Assembly: GCA_035635475.1 (NCBI GenBank)
Contig: DASQAZ010000036.1
Coordinates: forward strand, 15,041 to 79,040
Length of the DNA stretch: 64,000 nt
Reading direction: 5' to 3'
Source: VBOC01 sp035635475
GTDB taxonomy: Bacteria; Bacteroidota; Ignavibacteria; UBA10030; SZUA-254
The number at the start of each line of letters is the position of its first letter. The stretch's first letter is position 1. Position numbers and translations under genes: made by a program. A model generated the notes under the pieces. That model did no database searches. It was not told where the DNA came from and saw only the letters and a program-made list of their open reading frames with translations. This document shows positions 50,958 to 60,024 of this stretch, piece by piece.

Positions 50958-53426
50958 CTAGAGCCAGGTCAGTTTCAGTCTTCGTTTGAGTTCCCGGGCA
51001 CCAAACCTTGAATGAACAATGATCCTCCTCGCAAGTCCCGCGTCGAGATCGAAATAGTTGTCGTTGAAAACGGCATCCTCTCCTGTAACCTCGAGGTACA
51101 CGTTCTTCACGAATCTGCCCGATTGAAGGGTCAGCTCGATCCTTCCTTGCTTCAACTTGCGGACTCTTGCGACGACCTTCGCCCGCGGTAAGTGAAGGTG
51201 TTTCGGGTCCGCAAAGAAGAACCGGTTTTCCGATTGGCCCGCGCTGCCGCCGCCGAGTGCTGCCCGTAAATGGTGAGAGAACGGATCCGATGCGCCGTAA
51301 ACGGAGGCGGCGATTAAATAAATTTTCTGTGTGGAATTCGCGCGTATCCGGATACGAAACCTTCGCTTCCAGCGATCCGCCCCGCTGAATGAACGCAGTG
51401 AAAGGGTCAGGATGCCGGAGGTTGGGCGTGGAAGGTCGTTCGTGGCCCAGAGCTCGATACCGCGCTCGACTTTCTTAAAGCTGACGAGAACCGGCGCGAA
51501 AAAACGTTTCGCGAAGTAGTAAGCAGCCTTCGGTCGCAGGCCGCTGTCGATGACAGCCCAGCTGCTCACAGGCCAGCAGTCGTTCAGCTGCCAGAAAATG
51601 GAACCGGAGGTCTGGAATTTTCTTCGCCGCCAATGCTCGGCGGCGAATTTCAATGCCTCTGCCTGCACGAGCTGGCTCTTGTAGATCCAGCGCTCGAAAT
51701 CATCGGGGATCTTATAATGGGCTGCCTGGAAGCGGAAGAGGCGTTCTGTCCCGGCGACCTGCTTATTGTGGTGCTCCATAACCTGACTCTGAATGTCGCG
51801 GTCCGACGGAAGGGTAACGGCACCGATCGTGGCCCGGTTCGGCAGCGCTTGAAAGCCGAACTCGGTTATGAAACGCGCGGTATTTTTCTCATAGTCACGG
51901 TAATCCTTCCACTGGCTCCAAACGCCCCATTCGTGATTATTGCCGTTCGATCCGGAGTTTGGGAATCCCGAACCGAAAGGAGAGCTGCGCCAGTACGGCC
52001 GCGTCCCATCCTGTTTCCGGCAAGTATTCTTGAGGATTTCCCGAAAGATCTTTGATCCGCGCATCTGGTCGGGCTTTTTTCCCGGATGGCTTGCGCAAAA
52101 GAGCCATTCACATTCATTGTTGCCGCACCAGAGAACGATCGACGGGTGATTGCGAAGGCGTTTCACGACCGATTCCGCCTCGACCGCCGCCTGTTTCAGG
52201 AACCACGCTCTTTCCGGATATTCGCCGCAGGCGTACATGAAATCCTGCCAGACCATCAGTCCAAGCCGGTCACAGAGTTCGTAGAAAAGATCGTTTTCAT
52301 AGAACCCGCCGCCCCAGACGCGGATCATGTTCATGTGAGCATCCCGCGCCATTATTAAAAGCGTTTCGTAGGTTGACTCTTGGATCCGGGGAATGAATGT
52401 GTCACAGGGGATCCAATCCGCGCCTTTGCAGAATATCTTCACGCCGTTGATCTCAACGGTGAAGGACTTGCCCTCATTGTCCCGTTCCTGCAGCAGTCTG
52501 ACCGTCCGGATCGCGAAGGGCGTTTCAATATTATGAATCTCGCGGCCGCGCAAAATCAACGAGAAGAGCACCCTGTACATCGGATGGCTGCCGTACCCGT
52601 TCGGCCACCAGAGTTCAGGATGGGGGATGTGAACGCGGAATGATACGCGAGCCCCGGCGGCCGCCCTTGAAGCTTCAAGGGTGACAGAAGGGCCGGCGAT
52701 CATTGCGCGCACCTCGAAAGGCTCAGTTGTAAAACGGAGCAGGCCGACGGAGACATCGAGAACCGCCTCACGCGCGCTCGTCGAAATGACTTTGACGAAA
52801 GGATCGAACAACCGTCCTCCCGAGCAGGCTTCGATCGAAATCTTTTTCCAAATGCCGGAGGTCGTGAGTTTCGGCCCCCAATCCCACCCGAAGGAATACT
52901 GCGCTTTGCGAACATAGACGCGCTCGCTCCCGTGGGAGACCTCGAGTGGACCGTGTTTCTTTTCGAGCCGTTGCGAGCGGACTGCCGGAGAGTCGAAGAG
53001 GATTTCGAGTCTGTTCTTGCCGCCGCGCAGGTATTTCCCGATTTCGAACCGGTGTTCGATAAACATATTTTCCGCCGTGCCGATCCGCCTCCCGTTGAGA
53101 ATGACCGTCGCATATGTATCGAGCCCCCCCGCAACAAGTTCGATCGCCTGTGCAGACAGGACATCCGGCGGCACGACAAAATCCCGGCGGTAGAGCCATT
53201 GCTGAGACTCGATCCACTGCACGCGGGATTCATTCATTCTATAAAAAGGGTCCGGAATTTTCCTATTGGCCAGCAGGTCTGTATGAACCGTGCCGGGGAC
53301 GGTTGCCTTCATCCACCGCGTGACCCCACGGAATTCCGGGGGAAGCGTCCCGTATGTGTTCACCGCCTTGAAGTGCCAGCCGCCCCCGAGATCAACCGTT
53401 TTCATGAACGAAGGAACCTTGCTCAT
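50958..53426 (-). CDS. GH2 beta-mannosidase
   Basis: 822 residues, the typical bacterial beta-mannosidase layout: jelly-roll N-domain (GGWHFKAVNTYGTLP, TVPGTVHTDLLANRKIPDPF, WLYRRDFVVP), Ig-like domain, TIM barrel with LWCGNNECEWLF (acid/base Glu, about residue 437) and FITEFGFQALP (nucleophile Glu, about 520), then C-terminal sandwiches (GSIFWQLNDCWPVSSWAVID). It removes terminal beta-1,4-mannose from oligosaccharides. No signal peptide is evident. The ATG at 53426 overlaps the stop of the T9SS-protein gene (ATGA), which supports coupled translation and this start rather than the frame opening at 53516. Confidence 0.92.
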   Translation of the reverse strand: MSKVPSFMKTVDLGGGWHFKAVNTYGTLPPEFRGVTRWMKATVPGTVHTDLLANRKIPDPFYRMNESRVQWIESQQWLYRRDFVVPPDVLSAQAIELVAGGLDTYATVILNGRRIGTAENMFIEHRFEIGKYLRGGKNRLEILFDSPAVRSQRLEKKHGPLEVSHGSERVYVRKAQYSFGWDWGPKLTTSGIWKKISIEACSGGRLFDPFVKVISTSAREAVLDVSVGLLRFTTEPFEVRAMIAGPSVTLEASRAAAGARVSFRVHIPHPELWWPNGYGSHPMYRVLFSLILRGREIHNIETPFAIRTVRLLQERDNEGKSFTVEINGVKIFCKGADWIPCDTFIPRIQESTYETLLIMARDAHMNMIRVWGGGFYENDLFYELCDRLGLMVWQDFMYACGEYPERAWFLKQAAVEAESVVKRLRNHPSIVLWCGNNECEWLFCASHPGKKPDQMRGSKIFREILKNTCRKQDGTRPYWRSSPFGSGFPNSGSNGNNHEWGVWSQWKDYRDYEKNTARFITEFGFQALPNRATIGAVTLPSDRDIQSQVMEHHNKQVAGTERLFRFQAAHYKIPDDFERWIYKSQLVQAEALKFAAEHWRRRKFQTSGSIFWQLNDCWPVSSWAVIDSGLRPKAAYYFAKRFFAPVLVSFKKVERGIELWATNDLPRPTSGILTLSLRSFSGADRWKRRFRIRIRANSTQKIYLIAASVYGASDPFSHHLRAALGGGSAGQSENRFFFADPKHLHLPRAKVVARVRKLKQGRIELTLQSGRFVKNVYLEVTGEDAVFNDNYFDLDAGLARRIIVHSRFGARELKRRLKLTWL

Positions 53427-56400
53427 CGGAGGAGAAGAATCTTTCGCGTCAATTGGAAGGCGGGAGCGGATAGTTGAACAAAATACACGCCGCTTGACCG
53501 AAGAGACGCGTCCCACCTCGCGATGTAGCTGCCCGGCGATTTCACGCCGTTCACCAGGGTTGCGACTTCCCGTCCCGTTACGTCGTACACCTTGAGCGAT
53601 ACGCGGTTCAAATCCCGACCTGCGACCGACGGGATCGAGAATCTGATATGAGTTTCGGGGTTGAACGGATTTGGATAATTCTGGCTCAGGGAATATTCAC
53701 GCGGGAGCAATTGCGATCGAAGATCCTCGACGGCAGATAGTCCGCTTGCCAGGCCCTGGATTTGCGCCACTGAAAGCGCATGATTGTAGATGCGGATATC
53801 GTCGAGAACGCCCTGAAAATTATAGCCCTGGTCGGTTGGGAGGACTTGTCCGATGGTCAAATCGATCGCCGTTGTGAGAATTGTACCTGACCAGGATGAG
53901 AATGCATCGAGATCGCCGTTCAGATAAATCTCATAGTCCGAGCCATTGTAGAGCACGGTGACATTGTACCACGTGCCGATCGTGAGCCCCGTTTCGGAGT
54001 CCAGATCCTTCGTGCCGACGGTCGTCTTCACCGTCCACCGCAGCCGATTATTTGAGATCGACACCTTCCAGCGGTTCTGCCAGTTTCCGTGGGATATGGG
54101 GTATTGCTCGCGGGAGAACAGGGCGCCGATTTTCATCCAGAAGTTGACGGTGACTGCCTGCTGAAAGTTCAGGCTCGTAGAGTTCGCGACCTGAACGGAG
54201 TTTGTGGTGCCGTTGAACGAGTAGGCGCGGCCGGGGCTGCCGTTCCGGTCGTTTGCCGGCACAGCGCCGTTGACTGTGCCGTTGTTGTTGAATCCGCTCG
54301 AATCGTTCGCATTGCCGTCGAACGGATAATACGCGACCATCTCGCCGCTTTGCACGACTGAAAAGTCGCGCACTTCGATTCCTACGCTGTCGAACGCCTG
54401 GCCTCCGTGGCCGTCGTCTACGGTGCAGTACACATAGTAGTTCCCAGCAATTGACGGCGCGCTCCATGACGCTCCGGCGCCCGAGCCGGTCACGGTGCCG
54501 GCAGGGGCGGTCCAATTATACGTGAGCGTATTCGTGTCTGGATCTGAGGCAAGGCAGGTCAATTGACTCGATGTTCCGAGGTCTATTTTTCTCGGAGCGG
54601 CGACGATCCGGGAGATGACAGGAGGATGGTTGATGAACAATGCGACGGTCAGGACGATGCGGGCGCTGTCCAGCCCTCCGCGGCCGTCCGCCGCAGTGCA
54701 CGTAACCGTATCGCTGCCCACCGAGTCGGGCGCGATCCATGTGACAAAGCGACCAGCTCCGTGGATGGTCCCCCCCGACGCCCGCCAGGAGAAGCCGACT
54801 GTGTCGCCGTCGCGGTCCACGGCCGTGCAATAGATCCGAATGCTGTCACCCCGGGTCAGCGTCGTGTGGTCTGCGGCGAACGCCTTGATTCTTGGGGGAT
54901 AATTCCCGGTGAAGTGGCTTGAATGGTAATCCACAATGATGCCGTCGATGAGCATCTTGTCGAAGTCATAGGTGACTGTTCCTCCCGCGGGCGCGATGAC
55001 GACGAGTGCGGCGCTGTTCGGCTGCAATGGAAGAGGGCTCATGCCCGAGACCCCCGTTAGAACGAAGCTCCTTGAAACTGCGTCATAGAGATCATGCGTA
55101 CCGCTCCCGGCGTCGATCGAGACGGTCTTGACAGAGTCATAAGGATTAAAAAGAAGGTAGCTGGGATAGGCGGGAGCATGGTAATAGTCGGTCTTGAGCA
55201 CGTCGAGTGTGAGAATCATCGGGACTTCCGTTGTATCGATGATCCCGCCGAGAATGCCGGCATGCGAGGAGGAATACAACGAAAGATTGGTTTGTCCCCA
55301 ACCGCCGCTGATCGCATCGCCGGTTGCGAACGGACTGGTGCCGCCGTTAAACTGCCGCATCGCCTCATGGGCGATGACGGAATTTGAATCGTACTGCCGG
55401 GACCAGGCCCTGCTGTCCTGGTGGTTATCGGGCAGATAATTCGGATAGAAAAGCCGCGAGGCATTTGCGGCGTTGAGAACCCACTTTCCAACGGCCCGCG
55501 CAAAGCGCGGGTCATACCGCACGAGGGGAACAAGCGCCCCAACTTGCTCAAACGTGTTCATCGTGAATGCATAGTCGTTGACACCGTTAATTTCGCCGAT
55601 CAATCCGCTGCAATCATAGCTTCCCCAGGTTCCGACGACAGCCCCCCATGACCGGAGGGGCCCGACGTTGAAACACCAATTGACCATTTTCTCAACATCG
55701 TAGGTTGTTCCAAGCTCGGCGTTCATTCTCGCCGCGAGGTACGTGCCGTACGGGAGTTGAAGTTCGTACGAGGGGTTGGTCGGGAGGATGTCGAGGAATT
55801 CCATCGCCCACTCGGCGCCGATCCGATATCGGGCGCTGCCGGTCTTGACGTACGCCTGATAGAGAAGCCACCCGATCGCCCCCGCCGCTTCCGGCTCACG
55901 GACGCCGGCGTCGTATGGCGTCATGGTTTGAAGGTACCAGCCGCGATGGTTCATGTTCGGAATTTGCCACGGCGTTGCGCTCCCGCCCATCGCCTGGGAA
56001 GCCAGTGCCCACCGGTCGGCAACGCTCGCGAATTGATAGTTAAAGTCTCCCGTCCCCGGATAAAGATTATTGAGTTGATAAAAAAACACATTGGGCATCG
56101 TCTCGTACCACCAATCCTCCCCGCCATCGTCGACCGGATGGTTCTTGTAGACATTCTGACTCGGGCGCTTGTTGAACCATTCCTCAGACATTAAGACCCA
56201 GTTGTAGCCGTTCTGATTGCTTTTGTCAATACCCGTGAGCGCGGCGCCGACGACGGCCGGAATGCAATTGATCGCTTCGGCGGAGGCGGGTACGGTTGTG
56301 CCGACCACCGTGTGGAGGCCGAAGCTGTTATGCCCGGGATAATTGATTGGGCTCGTGTTGAACCAGACGAGGGGAAGGTAGGTTCCCGAGAGGTTGATGT

Positions 56401-56629
56401 TAAATACGAGCGAATCATACCCGCGGGCGACCCCCTTCCAATCACGCATGAGATAGGGGGCGGGCCTGTTCGGCATCAGCTCTACTCTCGGAATTGTGAT
56501 TTGCTGAGCTATCAAGCTTCCCGAACAGAACATGGCGAGAAGGGAGGCGGCCGTCAATCGAAGTGTTCGGCGAACTGCTCGGCGAGGTGTGCGGCAGAGA
56601 GGAGCGTGATCCCAGGCGCGGTCATTCAT
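53423..56629 (-). CDS. T9SS-secreted multidomain glycan-acting protein
   Basis: 1068 residues. Signal peptide (RRTLRLTAASLLAMFCSGSLIAQ). Residues about 30-560 look like an (alpha/alpha)6-type catalytic domain (GGEDWWYETMPNVFFYQ, AGAIGWLLYQAYVKTG, VNDYAFTMNTFEQVG) that I cannot place in a family. Two PKD/Ig-like repeats follow (about 580-665 and 668-760: YPPRIKAFAADHTTL..., HPPVISRIVAAPRK...), then a LamG-type carbohydrate-binding domain (about 765-965: AYYPFDGNANDSSGFNNNG, YEIYLNGDLDAFSSW). The end (about 982-1068) is a T9SS sorting tail: YSLSQNYPNPFNPETHIRF, LKVYDVTGREVATLV, SSGVYFVQL. It is the only gene here with that tail. ATGAATGA overlap with the preceding gene fixes the start. Confidence 0.82.
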   Translation of the reverse strand: MNDRAWDHAPLCRTPRRAVRRTLRLTAASLLAMFCSGSLIAQQITIPRVELMPNRPAPYLMRDWKGVARGYDSLVFNINLSGTYLPLVWFNTSPINYPGHNSFGLHTVVGTTVPASAEAINCIPAVVGAALTGIDKSNQNGYNWVLMSEEWFNKRPSQNVYKNHPVDDGGEDWWYETMPNVFFYQLNNLYPGTGDFNYQFASVADRWALASQAMGGSATPWQIPNMNHRGWYLQTMTPYDAGVREPEAAGAIGWLLYQAYVKTGSARYRIGAEWAMEFLDILPTNPSYELQLPYGTYLAARMNAELGTTYDVEKMVNWCFNVGPLRSWGAVVGTWGSYDCSGLIGEINGVNDYAFTMNTFEQVGALVPLVRYDPRFARAVGKWVLNAANASRLFYPNYLPDNHQDSRAWSRQYDSNSVIAHEAMRQFNGGTSPFATGDAISGGWGQTNLSLYSSSHAGILGGIIDTTEVPMILTLDVLKTDYYHAPAYPSYLLFNPYDSVKTVSIDAGSGTHDLYDAVSRSFVLTGVSGMSPLPLQPNSAALVVIAPAGGTVTYDFDKMLIDGIIVDYHSSHFTGNYPPRIKAFAADHTTLTRGDSIRIYCTAVDRDGDTVGFSWRASGGTIHGAGRFVTWIAPDSVGSDTVTCTAADGRGGLDSARIVLTVALFINHPPVISRIVAAPRKIDLGTSSQLTCLASDPDTNTLTYNWTAPAGTVTGSGAGASWSAPSIAGNYYVYCTVDDGHGGQAFDSVGIEVRDFSVVQSGEMVAYYPFDGNANDSSGFNNNGTVNGAVPANDRNGSPGRAYSFNGTTNSVQVANSTSLNFQQAVTVNFWMKIGALFSREQYPISHGNWQNRWKVSISNNRLRWTVKTTVGTKDLDSETGLTIGTWYNVTVLYNGSDYEIYLNGDLDAFSSWSGTILTTAIDLTIGQVLPTDQGYNFQGVLDDIRIYNHALSVAQIQGLASGLSAVEDLRSQLLPREYSLSQNYPNPFNPETHIRFSIPSVAGRDLNRVSLKVYDVTGREVATLVNGVKSPGSYIARWDASLRSSGVYFVQLSAPAFQLTRKILLLR

Positions 56630-58031
56630 GGTCGTGCACTTTCTGAAATTCAACACTCTCCGCTTGTTCGAGAAGCAGAAGTTTCGATTTATTCACGTCG
56701 ATAGCCAGCGTCAGATCGTCCCCGCGGGAATTACGGAAGGAGGCGTAAAGAAACCTCCTGGTCCGGGTCATGCCGGTCTTGCGGAAACCGAGATACTGTT
56801 TCGCGAGGGGATAGCGTTCAACCTCGACAAGCGTCTGGAGGGCTTCAATGGTGGATTCCGCCCCGGAGTTTCGGTTGACGGTCGCGCTGTCCCGGATGAC
56901 GTCGAAACAGCGCCCGGTCGAGGAGTCGTACATCGGCTGATGCAGCACATTGTTCCCAAAGAGCCAGGAGGCTGCCAATCCCGCCATCTTGAGATAACGG
57001 GGATCGTCGGTTGCTTCATAAAGACGGATTAATCCTATCGCCATCGGGCGCACGCCGTAGGCGATCTGCTCGTATTCAATCTTCTTCGAGGAGTCGGCGA
57101 CATCCATCTCCTTCATGAATCCTTCGATGAGCAACCTGCTGTAAAAGCAATCGGCCTCGCGTTTGGCGGATTGGATCATTTTCTTATTGGACAACGATTT
57201 TCCCGCCTGCGCGAGCGCTTGCGTCTGGCCGTTCCCCCACATATGCCATAGAGTCTGCCAGGACCGGTGCAACGCGTACGGAAACGTTCGCATGTCACCC
57301 TCCTGCATCGAGGTAAGGCCGGCGGAGAGTTTTTCGATGTACGACTTGACCCGCTGGTCCCGCGAGGATCCGTAGAATTCGATCAGGCCAAGCAATAATT
57401 CGGATGTCGCATCAGCGCCCGAGCCATAGAAGAGCCATGTCGGCAGGCGAAGTTTCCGCATCATCTCATGCTTACCGTAGGTTTTCAGCATGGAGTCGAC
57501 GTTCGGAAGGGCTCGCCCGATCCCTTCCCGGAGGACGGCGGCGAACGCAGAGTCTCGGGTGTGCAGAACCCTGCATCCGATGCCCATCGACCAAGTCGCG
57601 CGGGCGGCCCACCAGCCGAATGACTTGAAGCTGGTTTTTCCGTTCGTATTGATCGAATGATCCTTCAGGATAAAATTATAGAATTTTCCATCGGGTGTCT
57701 CCATCTTGACGACAAATTTCAGGAGGGAGATCGCGCGGGCGCGGCTCTCCTCGCTGCCGGTCAGCTCGTAATGCCGCAAGTAAAGAACGGCTGCCCGGCC
57801 CGCATCATCGACACAGGCTATCCCCTCGGGGCCGGATTCCGCCGCCGCGATCCATCGGTAATCCGGGTAGTTCGAATAGACGTGAAGGATATCGATGCTA
57901 TCGCCGAGGAGCTCGATTTTTTCCGTGAGATGCCCAAGATGACTGAAGTTGACGAGCGACGAGTGTTCCTGTGCTCCGAGATGCATGATAGAAGCCAGCA
58001 TAATCAATGCGATCGTCGAAGGGCGGATCAT
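56622..58031 (-). CDS. Secreted six-hairpin-type glycosidase-like protein
   Basis: 469 residues. Signal peptide MIRPSTIALIMLASIMHLGAQ. The rest is mostly helical with repeats like those of six-hairpin glycosidases: ESGPEGIACVDDAGRAAVLY, FKSFGWWAARATWSMGIGCR, GSGADATSELLLGLIEFYG and WLFGNNVLHQPMYDSSTGRC. The Asp residues in CVDDAG and GADAT are candidate catalytic residues by placement only. I do not recognise the family. The ATG at 58031 overlaps the kinase stop (ATGA); the frame opens further upstream, but that part lies inside the kinase gene. It precedes the T9SS-exported protein, which has a similar helical catalytic domain. Confidence 0.7.
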   Translation of the reverse strand: MIRPSTIALIMLASIMHLGAQEHSSLVNFSHLGHLTEKIELLGDSIDILHVYSNYPDYRWIAAAESGPEGIACVDDAGRAAVLYLRHYELTGSEESRARAISLLKFVVKMETPDGKFYNFILKDHSINTNGKTSFKSFGWWAARATWSMGIGCRVLHTRDSAFAAVLREGIGRALPNVDSMLKTYGKHEMMRKLRLPTWLFYGSGADATSELLLGLIEFYGSSRDQRVKSYIEKLSAGLTSMQEGDMRTFPYALHRSWQTLWHMWGNGQTQALAQAGKSLSNKKMIQSAKREADCFYSRLLIEGFMKEMDVADSSKKIEYEQIAYGVRPMAIGLIRLYEATDDPRYLKMAGLAASWLFGNNVLHQPMYDSSTGRCFDVIRDSATVNRNSGAESTIEALQTLVEVERYPLAKQYLGFRKTGMTRTRRFLYASFRNSRGDDLTLAIDVNKSKLLLLEQAESVEFQKVHDHE

Positions 58032-59011
58032 GCGCGAGTCTTCCTGGACGCCAGGAAGCGTTCGACTTGCCTCCTGCTCGGTAATGCGGAGATCACGCCC
58101 GGTCTCATCGCAGTGAGAGCGCCTGCCGCGTTCGCAAATCGGCAGATCGATTCGAGCGTTGATGCAGAGAAATTCCGGATTTGGTTTCGGCCCGCGAGGC
58201 TGCCGAACAAAAGCGCGGCGAGAAAACCGTCGCCGCAGCCGGTCGTATCGACCACTGCAACCTTGAAACCCCGCACGAAAACAGAGTGCAGCTTCGTGCA
58301 TGCATAACAGCCTCTTGCACCCAGCGTGATGGCCACGAGGTTCGGACCTTCCGCCAGCAGTTTAGCGCCCGCGCGCCGGTAACGGCGGCTCCCCGTCAGA
58401 AAGTATGCTTCCTCACTATTCAGCCGTAGGACGGAAGTGTGTCGTACCATTCTTAATAGATTCCGTCTGGCCTCGCGTGCCGATCGCCAGAGGGAAAGGC
58501 GGAGGTTTGGGTCGAATGAAACAATGCTTCCGAGCCGGGAAGCTTTTTCTGCGATGTGAAAGGCCGTCGAGCGCGCCGGATCTTTCAACAAAAGGAACGA
58601 ACCGATATGGATGATGGAGGATCGCGAGAGGCGCGCGAAGTCGACATCCGATCTTTGAAGCTGTTCATCGGCAGGGCTCGACCCCCAGAATACGAAATCC
58701 CTCCCTCCCGAGCGTGTCCGGGAGACGAATGCCAGTCGAGTCCGGTGCGAATCGTCGATGCGAACGCGCGCCGTGTTGACCCCGTTCTTCCGGAGCTCCG
58801 AAGCGAGAAAATGCCCGAATGGATCGCGGCCGACCCTTCCGATGAAGGCAGTCCGGACTCCCAGCTTCGCCAGCCCGACGGCGACATTGGCGGCCGCCCC
58901 TCCCGCATGTTTGGTAAAGCCCGGCGCTTTCGACAACGTGGTCCCCGCCCGGGTCGATACGAAGTCGACAAGGATCTCACCCACACTCGTGATCGATGGA
59001 GGTGACGTCAT
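58028..59011 (-). CDS. PfkB-family carbohydrate kinase
   Basis: 327 residues of the ribokinase/fructokinase fold. N-terminal ITSVGEILVDFVS; substrate-binding APGFTKHAGGAAANVAVGLAKLG; and the PfkB signature 2 region VAVVDTTGCGDGFLAALLFG, with the catalytic Asp in GCGD (more often GAGD). It phosphorylates a monosaccharide, fructose being the usual substrate of this subgroup. Overlaps the dehydrogenase stop by four bases and the next gene start by four bases. Next to a polyol/sugar dehydrogenase, a route such as oxidation then phosphorylation of the released sugar is plausible but not proven. Confidence 0.9.
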   Translation of the reverse strand: MTSPPSITSVGEILVDFVSTRAGTTLSKAPGFTKHAGGAAANVAVGLAKLGVRTAFIGRVGRDPFGHFLASELRKNGVNTARVRIDDSHRTRLAFVSRTRSGGRDFVFWGSSPADEQLQRSDVDFARLSRSSIIHIGSFLLLKDPARSTAFHIAEKASRLGSIVSFDPNLRLSLWRSAREARRNLLRMVRHTSVLRLNSEEAYFLTGSRRYRRAGAKLLAEGPNLVAITLGARGCYACTKLHSVFVRGFKVAVVDTTGCGDGFLAALLFGSLAGRNQIRNFSASTLESICRFANAAGALTAMRPGVISALPSRRQVERFLASRKTRA

Positions 59012-60024
59012 GAGTTCGGCAGGATGATGCTTTTGATCGTTATTCCCTCTCTCTGATAGCGAAGCGCTTCGTGGACTCCGTCAAGCGGAAACTTGTCGGT
59101 CTGGAACAAGTCGACGCGGACCTTTTTTGCAACGAGCAGAGCGATCGAACGGTCAAAGGTATTCGGGTTGACGTAGGAGCCTACGATCGTAAGTTCTTTA
59201 TAGTAGACCTGATTCGGCTCCAGAGGGATTTTCTCGCCGATGGGGGCCACCCCGAAGAACTCCACTGTCCCGCCCCGCCGGGCCAGCTCGATTGCAAGCT
59301 GCATCGTCTGAGGTTTGCCGACGCACTCGATCACAACGTCGCCGCCCTGGATCGCGGCATCGCGGAGGAGTGTGGACGGATTGTCTTGCAATGGATTCAG
59401 AACGACATCGGCCCCGAGTTCGGTCGCGATGCGCCTCTTATGCTCCAGCGGCTCCAGGACGATCACGCTCGCCGCTCCGGCGTTCCTGGCGAGCTGAAGC
59501 ATGATCAACCCGATCGTTCCCCCGCCGATGATGATCACCGTATCGCCGGCTTTCACGCCCGCCCTGTCGATTCCATGAACGGCGCAGGAGACCGGCTCGA
59601 TGAATGCGCTCGTCTCTTTCGCCATTGCGGGCGGAATGAAATAAATCTGACGTTCCGGTACGATCGAGTACTCGGCCATGCCCCCGTCGATGTCGACGCC
59701 GAGCGCCTTCAGGTTCGAGCAGAGATGCACAAGGCCCCGCCGGCAGAAATAGCATGTTCCGCAGGCGATATTGGGATCGACGGCAACTCGCCGGCCATGG
59801 AGCTGACCGCCCCCCGTTTTGCCGCTGTCTTCGACGACGCCGGAATATTCGTGCCCGAGAACGACCGGCGGAGTCGACCGGGATGTTCCTTCGACGATAT
59901 GCACATCCGTGCCGCACACACCGCAAACGTCCACCTTTACCAATAACTCCCCCGGCTCCAGCTTGCGGATCGGCTTCAATGTGACCGTAAGTGAATTGGG
60001 TCCGTTAAGAAGGGCCGCTTTCAT
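59008..60024 (-). CDS. Zinc-dependent medium-chain alcohol/polyol dehydrogenase
   Basis: 338 residues of the MDR family. Catalytic zinc ligands lie in VCGVCGTDVHI and VLGHEYSG; the structural zinc loop has the four Cys of ACGTCYFCRRGLVHLC; the NAD-binding Rossmann motif is IIGGGTIGLIMLQLA. The pattern is closest to sorbitol/threonine dehydrogenases. It would interconvert a polyol or hydroxyl group and a ketone with NAD(P). Coupled by ATGA overlaps on both sides to the glycosidase and kinase genes. Confidence 0.9.
   Translation of the reverse strand: MKAALLNGPNSLTVTLKPIRKLEPGELLVKVDVCGVCGTDVHIVEGTSRSTPPVVLGHEYSGVVEDSGKTGGGQLHGRRVAVDPNIACGTCYFCRRGLVHLCSNLKALGVDIDGGMAEYSIVPERQIYFIPPAMAKETSAFIEPVSCAVHGIDRAGVKAGDTVIIIGGGTIGLIMLQLARNAGAASVIVLEPLEHKRRIATELGADVVLNPLQDNPSTLLRDAAIQGGDVVIECVGKPQTMQLAIELARRGGTVEFFGVAPIGEKIPLEPNQVYYKELTIVGSYVNPNTFDRSIALLVAKKVRVDLFQTDKFPLDGVHEALRYQREGITIKSIILPNS

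Noticed and set aside
58032..58301. 90-residue upstream extension of the secreted protein at 56622-58031
   Set aside because: Lies inside the PfkB gene; the signal peptide begins at the ATG overlapping the kinase stop.
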